Shown here: positions 8,972-16,874 of the stretch, one piece after another
Position numbering within the stretch: the first letter of the stretch is position 1
How the letters are laid out: each line of letters starts with the position of its first letter
From: Streptomyces spectabilis
GTDB lineage: Bacteria > Actinomycetota > Actinomycetes > Streptomycetales > Streptomycetaceae
Length of the DNA: 64,000 nt
NCBI RefSeq assembly: GCF_008704795.1
Contig: NZ_CP023690.1
Location: 2,118,501 to 2,182,500 of the forward strand
Reading direction: 5' to 3'
Position numbers and translations under genes: made by a program
Notes under the pieces: model-generated
Databases searched by the model: none
What the model was told of the DNA's origin: nothing
What the model saw: only the letters and a program-made list of their open reading frames with translations

Positions 8972-9493
8972 ATGAACGACTCTTCCACCACCGGCCCCGC
9001 CAGCCCCGTCGTCATCGACTTCTGGTGCGAGCTGCAGTGCCCCGACTGCCGCACCGCCCTGGACGACGTGCGCGCCCTGCGGGAGCGCTACGGCGACCGC
9101 GCCGAGCTGCGTCTGCGCCACTTCCCGCTGGAGAAGCACCGGCACTCCTTCGCCGCCGCGCAGGCCGCGGAGGAGGCCCTGGAGCAGGGCAAGGGCTGGG
9201 AGTACGTCGAGGCGGTCCTGGCCCGGGTCGAGGACCTGGACCGCAAGGGAGAACCCCTCCTGGTCGAGGTGGCGCGGGAACTCGGCCTGGACGCCGAGGA
9301 GTTCGACACCGCCCTGGTGGACGGGCGGCACATCCTGATCGTCGACGCCGACCAGGCCGAGGGCAAGGCGATCGGGGTCACCGGGACGCCGACGTACGTC
9401 GTGGGCGGCGAGCGCCTCGACGGCGGCAAGAGCCAGGACGGCCTGCGCGAGCGCGTCGAGGAGATCACCGACCGCCTGCTCGCGCGGGGCTGA
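8972..9493 (+). CDS. DsbA-family thioredoxin-fold oxidoreductase
   Basis: The 173-residue protein has the redox motif C23-P-D-C26 after the first strand (VIDFWCELQCPDC) and the cis-proline segment GVTGTPTYVV near residue 135. A helical insertion lies between, as in DsbA/2-hydroxychromene-2-carboxylate isomerase-like proteins. No signal peptide is present, so it should act in the cytoplasm, probably in thiol exchange or detoxification linked to mycothiol; the last point is inference. GGGAG precedes the ATG by about 8 nt. Confidence 0.85.
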   Translation: MNDSSTTGPASPVVIDFWCELQCPDCRTALDDVRALRERYGDRAELRLRHFPLEKHRHSFAAAQAAEEALEQGKGWEYVEAVLARVEDLDRKGEPLLVEVARELGLDAEEFDTALVDGRHILIVDADQAEGKAIGVTGTPTYVVGGERLDGGKSQDGLRERVEEITDRLLARG

Positions 9494-9530
9494 CACCGGC
9501 CGCCGGGTCCCGCGCGGCGGCCCGTACGGG

Positions 9531-10355
9531 TCAGAACAGCTGCTTGTACAGGTAGTACGCGTCCGGCTCGTAGCCGAGCGACGCGTACAGGCGCAGGGCC
9601 GGGGTGTTGCCCGCGAACACGTTCAGGCCGATGCGGGTCCTGCCCGCTGCCAGGCACTGGCTCTCGGCGAGGAGCATCAGCGAGCGGCCGTGGCCGCGGC
9701 CGCGGTGCTCCTCGCGGACCTCGACGTCGTACACGAAGCTCTCGTCGTCGCGCTCGGCGATCCACAGGGTGCCCACCACCGCCTCCGCCTCGGTCAGGAC
9801 GCTCAGGCGGGTGCCCGGGGTGGCCGGGCCCTCGGGCAGGAAGCGGGCGTAGTCCCGCGCGGCCTTGTCGTGCGCCTCGGCCTCGGGGACGCCGCGCTCG
9901 ATCCACTCGTGGGCGTAGGTCTCCTTCGCGTGCGCCAGCCAGTCCGGGAACTCGGCGTCCGTCATGGGGCGCGCCCGCACGCCTTCGGGCAGGGCGGGCG
10001 GCGCGGCGGGCAGCGCCTTGGACATGTTGCGGTTGCGCTCCACGTAGCCGAGCGCGGTGGCGAGGTCCAGCGCGCCCGGCGCGTCCGCGAGCACCTTGAG
10101 CTCGATGCGGGTACAGCCCCAGCCGCGCGCCACCTCCTCGGCGGCGAGGGCCGCCACGGTGGCACGGCCGCGGCGGCGGTCCCGCTCGTCGATCCGCAAC
10201 TCCAGGATCTCGGCGACGCGGCGACCGAAGACGGAGTGCGTGGCCAGCTGGATCCGGCCGACGGGGCGGCTGTTCACGCACACGTCGTACGCGCGTGACT
10301 TCGAGCCGTCAGTGCTCTGCTGGAGCGGCCCGGCCGGCCGCAGAGTCGTGGTCAT
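9531..10355 (-). CDS. Tandem GNAT-domain acetyltransferase
   Basis: The 274-residue product contains two GNAT modules. The N-terminal module covers about residues 25-125, with the acetyl-CoA loop RRRGRATVAAL. The C-terminal module covers about 145-274, with the better preserved REEHRGRGHGRSLMLLAE loop and the closing NTPALRLYASLGY. The double-module plan recalls mycothiol synthase MshD, but MshD signature regions are not obvious, so only the family is called. The start is uncertain: ATG 10355 was chosen, with ATG 10373 or GTG 10358 possible, because none has a convincing ribosome-binding site. The substrate is unknown. Confidence 0.8.
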   Translation of the reverse strand: MTTTLRPAGPLQQSTDGSKSRAYDVCVNSRPVGRIQLATHSVFGRRVAEILELRIDERDRRRGRATVAALAAEEVARGWGCTRIELKVLADAPGALDLATALGYVERNRNMSKALPAAPPALPEGVRARPMTDAEFPDWLAHAKETYAHEWIERGVPEAEAHDKAARDYARFLPEGPATPGTRLSVLTEAEAVVGTLWIAERDDESFVYDVEVREEHRGRGHGRSLMLLAESQCLAAGRTRIGLNVFAGNTPALRLYASLGYEPDAYYLYKQLF

Positions 10356-10420
10356 CACGGGAGTTGTACCCATCCCGCGCCCCCACGTCATCTGTTTTTC
10401 GCGTCGGCCGGGCCCATCCC

Positions 10421-11242
10421 CTACGGGTCCAGGTCGTCGGCGGCGCGCTCGTCGAAGACGCGCATGGCCTTGGCGGTCACCGGGCCGGGGGCGCCGGGCA
10501 GGTCACGGCCGTCGACGCGGTGAACGGCCTGCACGTCGCGCAGGGTGGAGGCGAGGAAGACCTCCTCGGCCCGGTCCAGGACGTCGAACGGCAGGTCGGT
10601 CTCGTGCGCGCCGGTCCACTCGACGGCCAGCGCGCGCGTGATGCCCGCGAGGCAGCCGGAGGCCACCGGCGGCGTGTGGATCTCGCCGTCGAGGACGACG
10701 AAGACGTTCGACCCGGTGCCCTCGCACAGCCGGCCCACGGTGTTCGCGAACAGCGCCTCGGTCGCGCCCTGTTCGGTGGCACGGGAGAGCGCGAGCACGT
10801 TCTCCGCGTACGAGGTGGTCTTCAGGCCGGTCAGGGCGCCGCGCTCGTTGCGGGTCCAGGGGACGGTGATCACGGCGGTGGAGTCGGGCCTGCGCGTGGT
10901 CTCGCCGAGGGCGACGACGAGGGTCGGGCCGTGGTCGCCGCGGTCGGAGCCGAGCGGGGAGAGACCGCCGGTGTAGGTGATGCGCAGCCGCCCGAGGGCC
11001 ATGGGGTTGGCCTCCAGGACGGCGGCGCAGGCGCGGCGGACCTCGTCCAGGTCCGGCTCGGGCAGGCCGAGGCCGCGCGCCGAGCGGGCGAGCCGGTCGA
11101 GGTGGCGGGTGAGCGCGAAGGGCCGTCCGGCGACCGCCTTCACCGTCTCGAAGATGCCGTCGCCGACGGTCAGGCCGTGGTCGAGGACGGAGACGCGCGC
11201 GGATTCGAGAGCGTGCAGGCCGCCGTTGAGCCATATCTTCAC
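10421..11242 (-). CDS. pabC: Class IV aminotransferase, probable aminodeoxychorismate lyase
   Basis: The 273-residue fold-type IV PLP enzyme carries the Schiff-base lysine K141 in the segment GLKTTSYAENVLAL and the phosphate-binding EGTGSNVFVV loop. It should convert 4-amino-4-deoxychorismate to p-aminobenzoate for folate. That assignment rests mainly on the coupled upstream chorismate-binding enzyme, because class IV sequences alone do not separate the lyase from branched-chain or D-amino-acid aminotransferases. The GTG start at 11242 has GGGAGGA 8 nt upstream. The start overlaps the stop of the upstream gene by 4 nt (GTGA). Confidence 0.82.
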   Translation of the reverse strand: MKIWLNGGLHALESARVSVLDHGLTVGDGIFETVKAVAGRPFALTRHLDRLARSARGLGLPEPDLDEVRRACAAVLEANPMALGRLRITYTGGLSPLGSDRGDHGPTLVVALGETTRRPDSTAVITVPWTRNERGALTGLKTTSYAENVLALSRATEQGATEALFANTVGRLCEGTGSNVFVVLDGEIHTPPVASGCLAGITRALAVEWTGAHETDLPFDVLDRAEEVFLASTLRDVQAVHRVDGRDLPGAPGPVTAKAMRVFDERAADDLDP

Positions 11243-12282
11243 GAAGGGGTTCCTCCCGTTGGTTCGTACGTTCCCGACGCTACCGCCAGCAGCCGCTCGG
11301 CCTTCAGCTCGGTCTCGCGCCACTCCCCCTCGGGGTCGGAGCCCCAGGTGATGCCGGCGCCCGTGCCGAACCGCAGGACGCCGTCGGCGCGGTCGATCCA
11401 GAACGTGCGGATGCCGACGGCCAGCTCGGCCGTGCCCCGATCGGCGTCGACCCAGCCGACGCCGCCGCAGTAGGGGCCGCGGGGCGCCGTCTCCAGGGCC
11501 TCGATGATCCGCAGGGCGCTGGACTTGGGGGCGCCGGTGACGGAGCCGGGCGGGAACGCGGCGCCGAGCAGCTCCGGCCAGCCCGCTCCGGGGCGCAGCT
11601 CGCCGCGGACGGTGGAGACGAGGTGGACCAGGCCCGGGTGCTTCTCGACGACGCACAGGTCGGGCACGGTCACGGTGCCGGTCCCGCAGACGCGTCCGAG
11701 GTCGTTGCGGACGAGGTCCACGATCATCACGTTCTCGGCGTAGTCCTTGTCCAGGAGGTCCGCCTCGGTCCGGCCGGTGCCCTTGATCGGCCCCGACTCG
11801 ACGACGCCGCCCGTGCGGCGCAGGAACAGCTCGGGCGAGGCGGTGGCGACCTCCACGCCGTGCCCGGGCAGGCGAATCGTTCCGCCGTACGGAGCGGGGT
11901 TCCCGCGCGCGAGGAGGGCGGTCAGCGCGTCGATGTCGGCGTCGCCGGGGACGGGCGCGGACAGGACCCGGCAGAGGTTCGCCTGGTAGACGTCCCCGGC
12001 CGCGATGTGCGCGCGGATCCGGCGTACGCCGTCCGTATACGCGGCGCGGTCGAGGGAGGACGTCCAGTCACCGGCCGCCGGGCCGTGCCAGGCCCCGGGC
12101 ACGGGGGCGGGCACCGGCTCCTCGCGCACACGGCCGAAGCGGGCGCACACCAGGCGGCCCTCGAAGTCCGCGCAGACGGCCCAGAAGCCGCTGCCGTCCA
12201 GGGCGGAAGGGTCGCTGGTCACGTCGCGCAGATCGGTCGCGACAAGGCCGCCGAAGCGGGCCAGAGGAGGCAGGTCGTGCAC
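11239..12282 (-). CDS. pabB: Chorismate-binding enzyme, aminodeoxychorismate synthase component I
   Basis: The 347-residue protein has the chorismate-binding fold of anthranilate/aminodeoxychorismate synthases. The motif GPIKGTG (K167) separates PabB from TrpE, which has alanine at that position; the lysine is the covalent catalytic residue in aminodeoxychorismate synthase. Other signatures are DLVRNDLGRVC and PGSVTGAPKSSALRIIE. It is short for the family because the N-terminal subdomain is reduced. No PabA glutamine amidotransferase lies alongside, so a subunit from elsewhere, or shared with TrpG, would be needed. The GTG start at 12282 has a weak ribosome-binding site. It is translationally coupled to the lyase downstream. 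Confidence 0.86.
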   Translation of the reverse strand: MHDLPPLARFGGLVATDLRDVTSDPSALDGSGFWAVCADFEGRLVCARFGRVREEPVPAPVPGAWHGPAAGDWTSSLDRAAYTDGVRRIRAHIAAGDVYQANLCRVLSAPVPGDADIDALTALLARGNPAPYGGTIRLPGHGVEVATASPELFLRRTGGVVESGPIKGTGRTEADLLDKDYAENVMIVDLVRNDLGRVCGTGTVTVPDLCVVEKHPGLVHLVSTVRGELRPGAGWPELLGAAFPPGSVTGAPKSSALRIIEALETAPRGPYCGGVGWVDADRGTAELAVGIRTFWIDRADGVLRFGTGAGITWGSDPEGEWRETELKAERLLAVASGTYEPTGGTPS

Positions 12283-12368
12283 GGCTGCGAGTCTATGACC
12301 GGCGCTCCTGCGGCGCCCCGGGCCCGGGTGACCAGGGCGGCAGCGCAGCACGCTGCGCAAACGCGTTT

Positions 12369-12396
12369 TTGTACTGGCCCAGGAATCCGCTAGAGT
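12369..12396 (+). promoter_or_regulatory. Promoter of the tRNA cluster
   Basis: TTGTAC at 12369 and TAGAGT at 12391 are separated by 16 nt (17 if the -35 is read as TTTGTA). They lie 43 nt ahead of tRNA-Gly. This is a good fit to the vegetative HrdB-type consensus. Confidence 0.65.
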
Positions 12397-12438
12397 TCAA
12401 CACGTCGCCGGGACGCGGAAGCGGACTGGGAAAGACAA

Positions 12439-12511
12439 GCGGACGTAGCTCAGTTGGTAGAGCGCAACCTTGCCAAGGTTGAGGTCGCCAGTTCGAACCT
12501 GGTCGTCCGCT
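12439..12511 (+). tRNA. tRNA-Gly(GCC)
   Basis: A 73-nt cloverleaf with acceptor GCGGACG/CGTCCGC, anticodon loop TTGCCAA (anticodon GCC) and T-loop TTCGAAC. It is the first gene of a five-tRNA plus-strand cluster. Confidence 0.95.
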
Positions 12512-12551
12512 CGCAGGAACGCGGGGGATCATCCCGAAACCCCGTACTCCT

Positions 12552-12622
12552 GGTGGAGTGGCCGAGAGGCGAGGCAACGGCCTGCAAAGCCGTCTACACG
12601 GGTTCAAATCCCGTCTCCACCT
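12552..12622 (+). tRNA. tRNA-Cys(GCA)
   Basis: A 71-nt cloverleaf with acceptor GGTGGAG/CTCCACC, anticodon loop CTGCAAA (anticodon GCA) and discriminator T (U in the RNA), as usual for tRNA-Cys. Confidence 0.94.
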
Positions 12623-12626
12623 CCAA

Positions 12627-12698
12627 GGACGATTAGCTCAGCGGGAGAGCGCTTCCCTGACACGGAAGAGGTCACTGGTTCAATCCCAGTATCGTCCA
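12627..12698 (+). tRNA. tRNA-Val(GAC), copy 1
   Basis: A 72-nt cloverleaf with anticodon loop CTGACAC (GAC) and acceptor GGACGAT/ATCGTCC. It starts only 4 nt after tRNA-Cys, so the two come from one transcript. Confidence 0.95.
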
Positions 12699-12752
12699 CT
12701 GGAATCTCTGATCATGAGACTCACGGGTCTGTGATCACGCAGAGGTTTCCCC

Positions 12753-12824
12753 GCGCGATTAGCTCAGCGGGAGAGCGCTTCCCTGACACGGAAGAGGTCA
12801 CTGGTTCAATCCCAGTATCGCGCA
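12753..12824 (+). tRNA. tRNA-Val(GAC), copy 2
   Basis: Identical to copy 1 except for the acceptor stem, which is GCGCGAT/ATCGCGC. The changes at positions 2 and 3 are compensated on the 3' side, so the stem is intact. Confidence 0.95.
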
Positions 12825-12867
12825 CGCAGCACCTACCACCTGCGGGTATACACTCGCTGATGGTCCC

Positions 12868-12939
12868 GCGCGATTAGCTCAGCGGGAGAGCGCTTCCCTG
12901 ACACGGAAGAGGTCACTGGTTCAATCCCAGTATCGCGCA
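12868..12939 (+). tRNA. tRNA-Val(GAC), copy 3
   Basis: Identical to copy 2 over all 72 nt, including the GCGCGAT acceptor stem. It is the last gene of the cluster and is followed at once by a terminator. Confidence 0.95.
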
Positions 12940-12948
12940 CCAGCTCCA

Positions 12949-12982
12949 CGAAGCCCCCGGCCGTCATCGGCCGGGGGCTTCG
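12949..12982 (+). terminator. Terminator of the tRNA cluster
   Basis: A 15-bp perfect stem (CGAAGCCCCCGGCCG and its complement) with loop TCAT starts 9 nt after the last tRNA. Confidence 0.88.
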
Positions 12983-13050
12983 TCGTGTGCGCGTGCCGGT
13001 GCTCCCGGCGGGCGGGGACCGCCAACGGCCTCCGCCCGCCGGGAACCGGG

Positions 13051-13350
13051 TCAGGACGAGAACAGCATGTGGCCGAAGCTCTTGTGCCGCTTGTGACCGT
13101 GGTGGCCGTGGTGCTCGTGGTGGCCGTGGTGCGGGGCGCCCCAGGCGGGGGCGGGCGCGGCCGGGTAGCCCTGGGGCGCGGCGGGCGGCACGGGCGGGGC
13201 CTGGTGGCCGCTCCACTGGCCCTCCAGGCGCGTCAGGGCCTCCAGCTCGCCGTAGTCGAGGAATATGCCGCGGCAGCCGCCGCACTGCTCGATCTGGACG
13301 CCGTTGCGGTTGTACGTGTGCATCGGCGCGTGGCATTTGGGACAGTGCAT
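13051..13350 (-). CDS. TFIIB-type zinc-ribbon protein with His-rich tail
   Basis: The 99-residue protein opens with a zf-TFIIB ribbon (CPKC at residues 3-6 and CGGCRGIFLDYGELE around 23-37). A Pro/Ala linker follows, then a histidine-rich segment (HHGHHEHHGHHGHKRH, near 74-89) ending in SFGHMLFSS. The N-terminal ribbon family is of unknown function. The histidine cluster could bind Zn or Ni; that is inference. It is convergent with the tRNA cluster terminator. Confidence 0.8.
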   Translation of the reverse strand: MHCPKCHAPMHTYNRNGVQIEQCGGCRGIFLDYGELEALTRLEGQWSGHQAPPVPPAAPQGYPAAPAPAWGAPHHGHHEHHGHHGHKRHKSFGHMLFSS

Positions 13351-13419
13351 GGGCGGCTCAACTCCTGGCCGGTCGTGACAGTTTCGCCGGATGTCTGCCC
13401 GGCTTCGGTGCGTCGCACC

Positions 13420-14376
13420 CTACTTCGGGCCGATGGGCGCCGGATCGGGAGGGACGGCGATCATCCGGCGGCAGGCGTCGACGACGTCCCGCTCCACTTC
13501 GTCCAGGTCACGGCCGTCGGCCACCGTCTTGGTGAGCGCGAGCGCGGCCGTCTGCACGGTCAACGCGCGGGCCGGGACGTCGAGCGCGGGCCACGGGTCG
13601 CCGCCGTCGGCGGGGACGGCCGGGCCGCCCGCCGCGCGGTACGCGTCCAGGAACCGCGTCCACTCCGCCGCGCCGAGCAGTCCGCAGGCGTACCAGGCGG
13701 CCGGCCGGGCCAGGTCCCAGGCGGGGTCGCCGAGGCCCAGGTCGTCGATGTCGATCAGCAGCCACCGGCCGTCGGAGGCGCGGACGAGCTGGCCCAGGTG
13801 CAGGTCGCCGTGGCACAGGTACGGCCTGCCCGGCGGCGAGGCCTCGGCCCGGGCCCAGGGGGGCAGGGCCGCCCAGGCGCTCTCGACGGCGGGGGCATCG
13901 GGGTGCGGGGCCTTCGCCGTCGCCGCGCGCAGGCGGGCGAGGGCCCGGGCCGCCTTCTCCGGGCCCCGCATGGGCGGGAGGCCGGACGGCAGCCGTACGG
14001 GCGGGGTGCGGTGCAGCCTGGCCAGGAGGGTGGCGACGGCCTCCCAGGGGGCCGCGTCCGGGTCGTTCCGGTCCACCGGGGTGCCGTGCGGCCAGAGGGT
14101 GACCAGGCGGCCGTGCAGCGGGGCGGGGTGCGGGCTCAGCGGGGCCAGGAGGACGCCCGCGAGGTCGGGGTGGGCCGCGGTGGCCAGACGTGCGGCCAGC
14201 GGCCGCTCAGGGGTGCCTGGGGCGTGGGCCTTGGCCACGACCTCCCCGTGGCGGACGACCGCGGCGTCGGGGCGGTCGGCGAGGACGGCGGCGGGCGGGG
14301 CGCACGGGCAGGCGTGCGGGGCGGGGGCGTGGGCCCGGAACTCGGCGTGGGCGGCCAGGGCGGGGAGGAGGGTCAC
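13420..14376 (-). CDS. Aminoglycoside-phosphotransferase-like (APH) family kinase
   Basis: The 318-residue protein has the APH/choline-kinase catalytic core: CHGDLHLGQL with H189 and D191 (the Brenner motif, with Gln196 where Asn is usual) and the metal-binding segment IDIDDLGLGDPAWD. The N-terminal lobe is Ala/Pro-rich and its P-loop region is poorly conserved. Many actinobacterial members phosphorylate small metabolites such as maltose or sugars rather than drugs, so resistance should not be assumed. The GTG start at 14376 has AGGAC 6 nt upstream. Its upstream region carries four 17-bp tandem repeats. Confidence 0.78.
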   Translation of the reverse strand: MTLLPALAAHAEFRAHAPAPHACPCAPPAAVLADRPDAAVVRHGEVVAKAHAPGTPERPLAARLATAAHPDLAGVLLAPLSPHPAPLHGRLVTLWPHGTPVDRNDPDAAPWEAVATLLARLHRTPPVRLPSGLPPMRGPEKAARALARLRAATAKAPHPDAPAVESAWAALPPWARAEASPPGRPYLCHGDLHLGQLVRASDGRWLLIDIDDLGLGDPAWDLARPAAWYACGLLGAAEWTRFLDAYRAAGGPAVPADGGDPWPALDVPARALTVQTAALALTKTVADGRDLDEVERDVVDACRRMIAVPPDPAPIGPK

Positions 14377-14440
14377 GGAGGTCCTGAGAGGGTGCGGGGC
14401 TGCCGTGAGCGTACGGGGTGGAGCCGCACGGAGGTGCCCC

Positions 14441-14508
14441 GGTCCCCATGGCGGGCAGATCCCCGTGGCGGGGAGGTCCCCATAGCGGGCAGATCCCCAT
14501 GGCGGGGA
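14441..14508. repeat. Four tandem 17-bp repeats
   Basis: Four contiguous 17-bp units of the form GGTCCCCATGGCGGGCA and GATCCCCGTGGCGGGGA alternate, so the true period may be 34 bp. Each unit contains a near-palindrome TCCCC...GGGGA. The array lies between the APH start (14376) and the terminator of the next upstream gene, i.e. in the APH leader. Confidence 0.85.
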
Positions 14509-14516
14509 GAAAAGAA

Positions 14517-14548
14517 CAGCCCGCGCAGCTCCCCAGCTGCGCGGGCTG
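14517..14548 (-). terminator. Intrinsic terminator downstream of the small membrane protein gene
   Basis: A 14-bp perfect stem (CAGCCCGCGCAGCT / AGCTGCGCGGGCTG) with loop CCCC, followed on the minus strand by the T-rich run TTCTTTTCT. It separates the gene at 14635 from the APH gene. Confidence 0.85.
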
Positions 14549-14634
14549 TGTGCCGTCCGCCGCACCCCCGTCCCCACGGGGTTTCATGGCCGGATGTCCC
14601 CGCCCGGACCGCTCTTCCGGGCCTGGGGCGCCGC

Positions 14635-14838
14635 TCAGCGCCCCAGCATCTCGCCCACGGACGACGCTTGTGTGAGCACTGCCTCCCAGCCGCCGAAGGC
14701 GACGATCAGCAGCGCTGCCAGGGGGAGGACCATGAGCGTGGCCACCAGCGGGTGGCGGGTTCCGGAAGGCCGGACGCCCAGGGTGGAGAGCTTGCGTCCC
14801 CGTGTGCGGATCATCGTCCGCGGCGCGGTGTCCGCCAT
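14635..14838 (-). CDS. Small single-pass membrane protein (67 aa)
   Basis: The protein has a basic N-terminal third (TMIRTRGRKLSTLGVR), one membrane helix (LVATLMVLPLAALLIVAFGG, about residues 31-50) and a short C-terminal tail. GGAAGGGAG lies about 7 nt before the ATG. The basic N-terminus suggests an N-in orientation. The family is not recognised. Confidence 0.65.
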   Translation of the reverse strand: MADTAPRTMIRTRGRKLSTLGVRPSGTRHPLVATLMVLPLAALLIVAFGGWEAVLTQASSVGEMLGR

Positions 14839-15058
14839 GGCCACTCTCCCTTCCTGACTTTGTTGTTCATGGAGGTTCGTTGGCAGCGGCGGGTGTCTGA
14901 CCTCGGGGGACGAGTGCTGCACCCGCCGCTTGACCTCAAATTTAGGCGCGGGGGGCGCGTCGCACGTCATGCCCTCGTACCGATTGGCGGGCCTCCCGGA
15001 GGATGACCGCTCGTCACACAACTACTCCCGTGGGTGGAGACGGAGACCTAGGTCCCTC

Positions 15059-15325
15059 CTAGGTCTCAGGGTCTTCCCCGAGGGGGCGTCCGGTTCGCTC
15101 CGAGCTGTCCTCCCTCGGGACGGGCTGCTCGACCAGGGCGAGGACGCGGGTCGCCATGAACCGTGCGGTGCGCACGACGGAGCCGCTGCGGGTGACTTCG
15201 CTCACTTCCACCACTCCCCTGCGGACGGCGGTCTCCACACGGCGGCCCGCCCTGCTCGCCACCACTTCGTACGTACGCGTCGTGTCCCCGGCGTCCACGA
15301 CTATCTCCACGCGATCACCCTTCAC
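15059..15325 (-). CDS. Small conserved-looking hypothetical protein (88 aa)
   Basis: The protein starts with KGDRVEIVVDAGDTTRTYEV and consists of an alternating beta-strand pattern followed by a charged, probably disordered tail. It has no membrane segment and no cysteines. The GTG start at 15325 has AAGGGGGA about 9 nt upstream. It is divergent from the Ser/Thr kinase gene, with 196 nt between the starts. I recognise no family. Confidence 0.6.
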   Translation of the reverse strand: MKGDRVEIVVDAGDTTRTYEVVASRAGRRVETAVRRGVVEVSEVTRSGSVVRTARFMATRVLALVEQPVPREDSSERTGRPLGEDPET

Positions 15326-15521
15326 GGGATCAATCCCCCTTCGACGGTGGGTGGTTGGGGGTGCGGGTGACGGCGATGAGCCCTGGGCGCGCGCCACCTG
15401 ACCACTTTTCAAGTTTCGCACCGGGCACTGACAATCGATCGGACCGCGAGGGCGCGGCCTCTGCACGGCCCGGGCCGTGGAAACGTAAGCTGTGGCTCGT
15501 CAGACGGACCGGGCAGCGGGG

Positions 15522-16844
15522 ATGAACATGGCGATGATGCGCCTGAGGCGCGAGGACCCGCGTGTCGTCGGCTCGTTCAGGCTGCACAGGCGGCTGGGCG
15601 CCGGCGGGATGGGTGTCGTCTATCTGGGCTCCGACCGTCGCGGGCAGCGTGTGGCGCTGAAGGTGATCCGGCCCGATCTGGCCGAGGACCAGGAGTTCCG
15701 CTCGCGCTTCGCGCGGGAGGTCTCGGCCGCCCGGCGCATCCGCGGCGGGTGCACCGCCCGGCTCGTCGCCGCCGATCTGGAGGCCGACCGGCCCTGGTTC
15801 GCCACGCAGTACGTCCCCGGTCCCTCGCTGCACGACAAGGTCGCGGCCGAAGGGCCGCTGTCCGCCGCCGAGGTCGCCGTCGTCGGCGCCGCCCTGTCCG
15901 AGGGGCTCGTCGCCGTGCACGAGGCCGGTGTGGTGCACCGGGACCTCAAGCCGTCGAACATCCTGCTGTCCCCGAAGGGGCCGCGGATCATCGACTTCGG
16001 GATCGCCTGGGCCACCGGCGCCTCGACCCTGACCCACGTCGGCACGGCCGTCGGCTCGCCCGGCTTCCTCGCCCCCGAGCAGGTGCGCGGCGCCGCCGTC
16101 ACGCCCGCCACGGACGTCTTCGCGCTCGGGGCGACCCTCGCGTACGCGTCGATGGCGGACTCGCCCTTCGGGCACGGCAGTTCCGAGGTCATGCTCTACC
16201 GGGTCGTCCACGAGGAGGCCCAGCTGCGCGGCGTGCCGGACGCGCTTGCGCCGCTGCTGCGGGCCTGTCTCGCCAAGGACCCGGAGGAACGTCCCAGCAC
16301 GCTCCAACTGTCGCTGCGGCTCAAGGAGATCGCGGCCCGCGAGGCGCAGGGGCTCAGCGACGTGCGGCCGCCCGCACCCCGCCAGGAGCAGCACGAGCGC
16401 CCGACGGGTCGTCTCGCCGAGGAGTACGCGGAGCAGCGCACCCAGCGCCGCGCGGCGCCGGGCACTCCCCCGCCGCGCACCGGTGGGCCCCGGACCAACG
16501 GCTCCCGCGACGGCGGTCCGCGTACGGGCGGCTCCAAGACCGGCGGTGCGCGTACGGGCGGCTCGCGGCCGTCCGCGCCGCGCGGCACCCGGGGCTCCAG
16601 CGGCAGGACCGGCCCGCGCAGCGGCACCGGGCGGCAGGGGCCGCGCACCACCGGCACCCGGCTGCGGCCCGCCAACCCCCGGCTGCTGCGGCAGCGGCTC
16701 TTCGTGTTCGTGGTCGTGACGCTGCTCGTGGCCCTGGGGATCGCGGCCGCGCAGGGCTGCCAGGGGCCCGCGCGCGGGCTCGGCGACGTCCGGCAGGAGC
16801 AGGGCGTCAGCGATGTGCGCCCGGGGCACGACAGCGGTTCGTGA
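15522..16844 (+). CDS. Membrane-anchored Hanks-type Ser/Thr protein kinase
   Basis: The 440-residue protein is a complete eukaryotic-type kinase. It has a glycine loop LGAGGMGVVYLG (26-36), the catalytic lysine K47, HRDLKPSN with D141, DFG at 158-160 and the activation-segment end SPGFLAPEQV. A Gly/Arg/Thr/Pro-rich linker (about 300-390) with short RTGG/RTNG-type repeats follows, then one membrane helix (about 393-412) and a short external tail. No PASTA or sensor domain is present, so the stimulus is unclear. Several ATG codons cluster at 15522-15533 and the exact start among them is uncertain; a GTG at 15492 is also in frame. Confidence 0.88.
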   Translation: MNMAMMRLRREDPRVVGSFRLHRRLGAGGMGVVYLGSDRRGQRVALKVIRPDLAEDQEFRSRFAREVSAARRIRGGCTARLVAADLEADRPWFATQYVPGPSLHDKVAAEGPLSAAEVAVVGAALSEGLVAVHEAGVVHRDLKPSNILLSPKGPRIIDFGIAWATGASTLTHVGTAVGSPGFLAPEQVRGAAVTPATDVFALGATLAYASMADSPFGHGSSEVMLYRVVHEEAQLRGVPDALAPLLRACLAKDPEERPSTLQLSLRLKEIAAREAQGLSDVRPPAPRQEQHERPTGRLAEEYAEQRTQRRAAPGTPPPRTGGPRTNGSRDGGPRTGGSKTGGARTGGSRPSAPRGTRGSSGRTGPRSGTGRQGPRTTGTRLRPANPRLLRQRLFVFVVVTLLVALGIAAAQGCQGPARGLGDVRQEQGVSDVRPGHDSGS

Positions 16845-16874
16845 CCGTCGGCGCCCGCGGCGGCCGCTGACGGG

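Noticed and set aside
12439..12982. tRNA-associated integrative element attachment site
   Set aside because: No integrase gene, no direct repeat of a tRNA 3' end flanking foreign DNA, and the flanking genes look like core genes.
13420..14376. Aminoglycoside-resistance gene
   Set aside because: The APH-like fold is present, but many actinobacterial members act on small metabolites, the Brenner motif is altered (Gln in place of Asn) and there is no resistance context.
14441..14508. CRISPR array
   Set aside because: The units are 17 bp, directly adjacent without spacers, and no cas genes are present.
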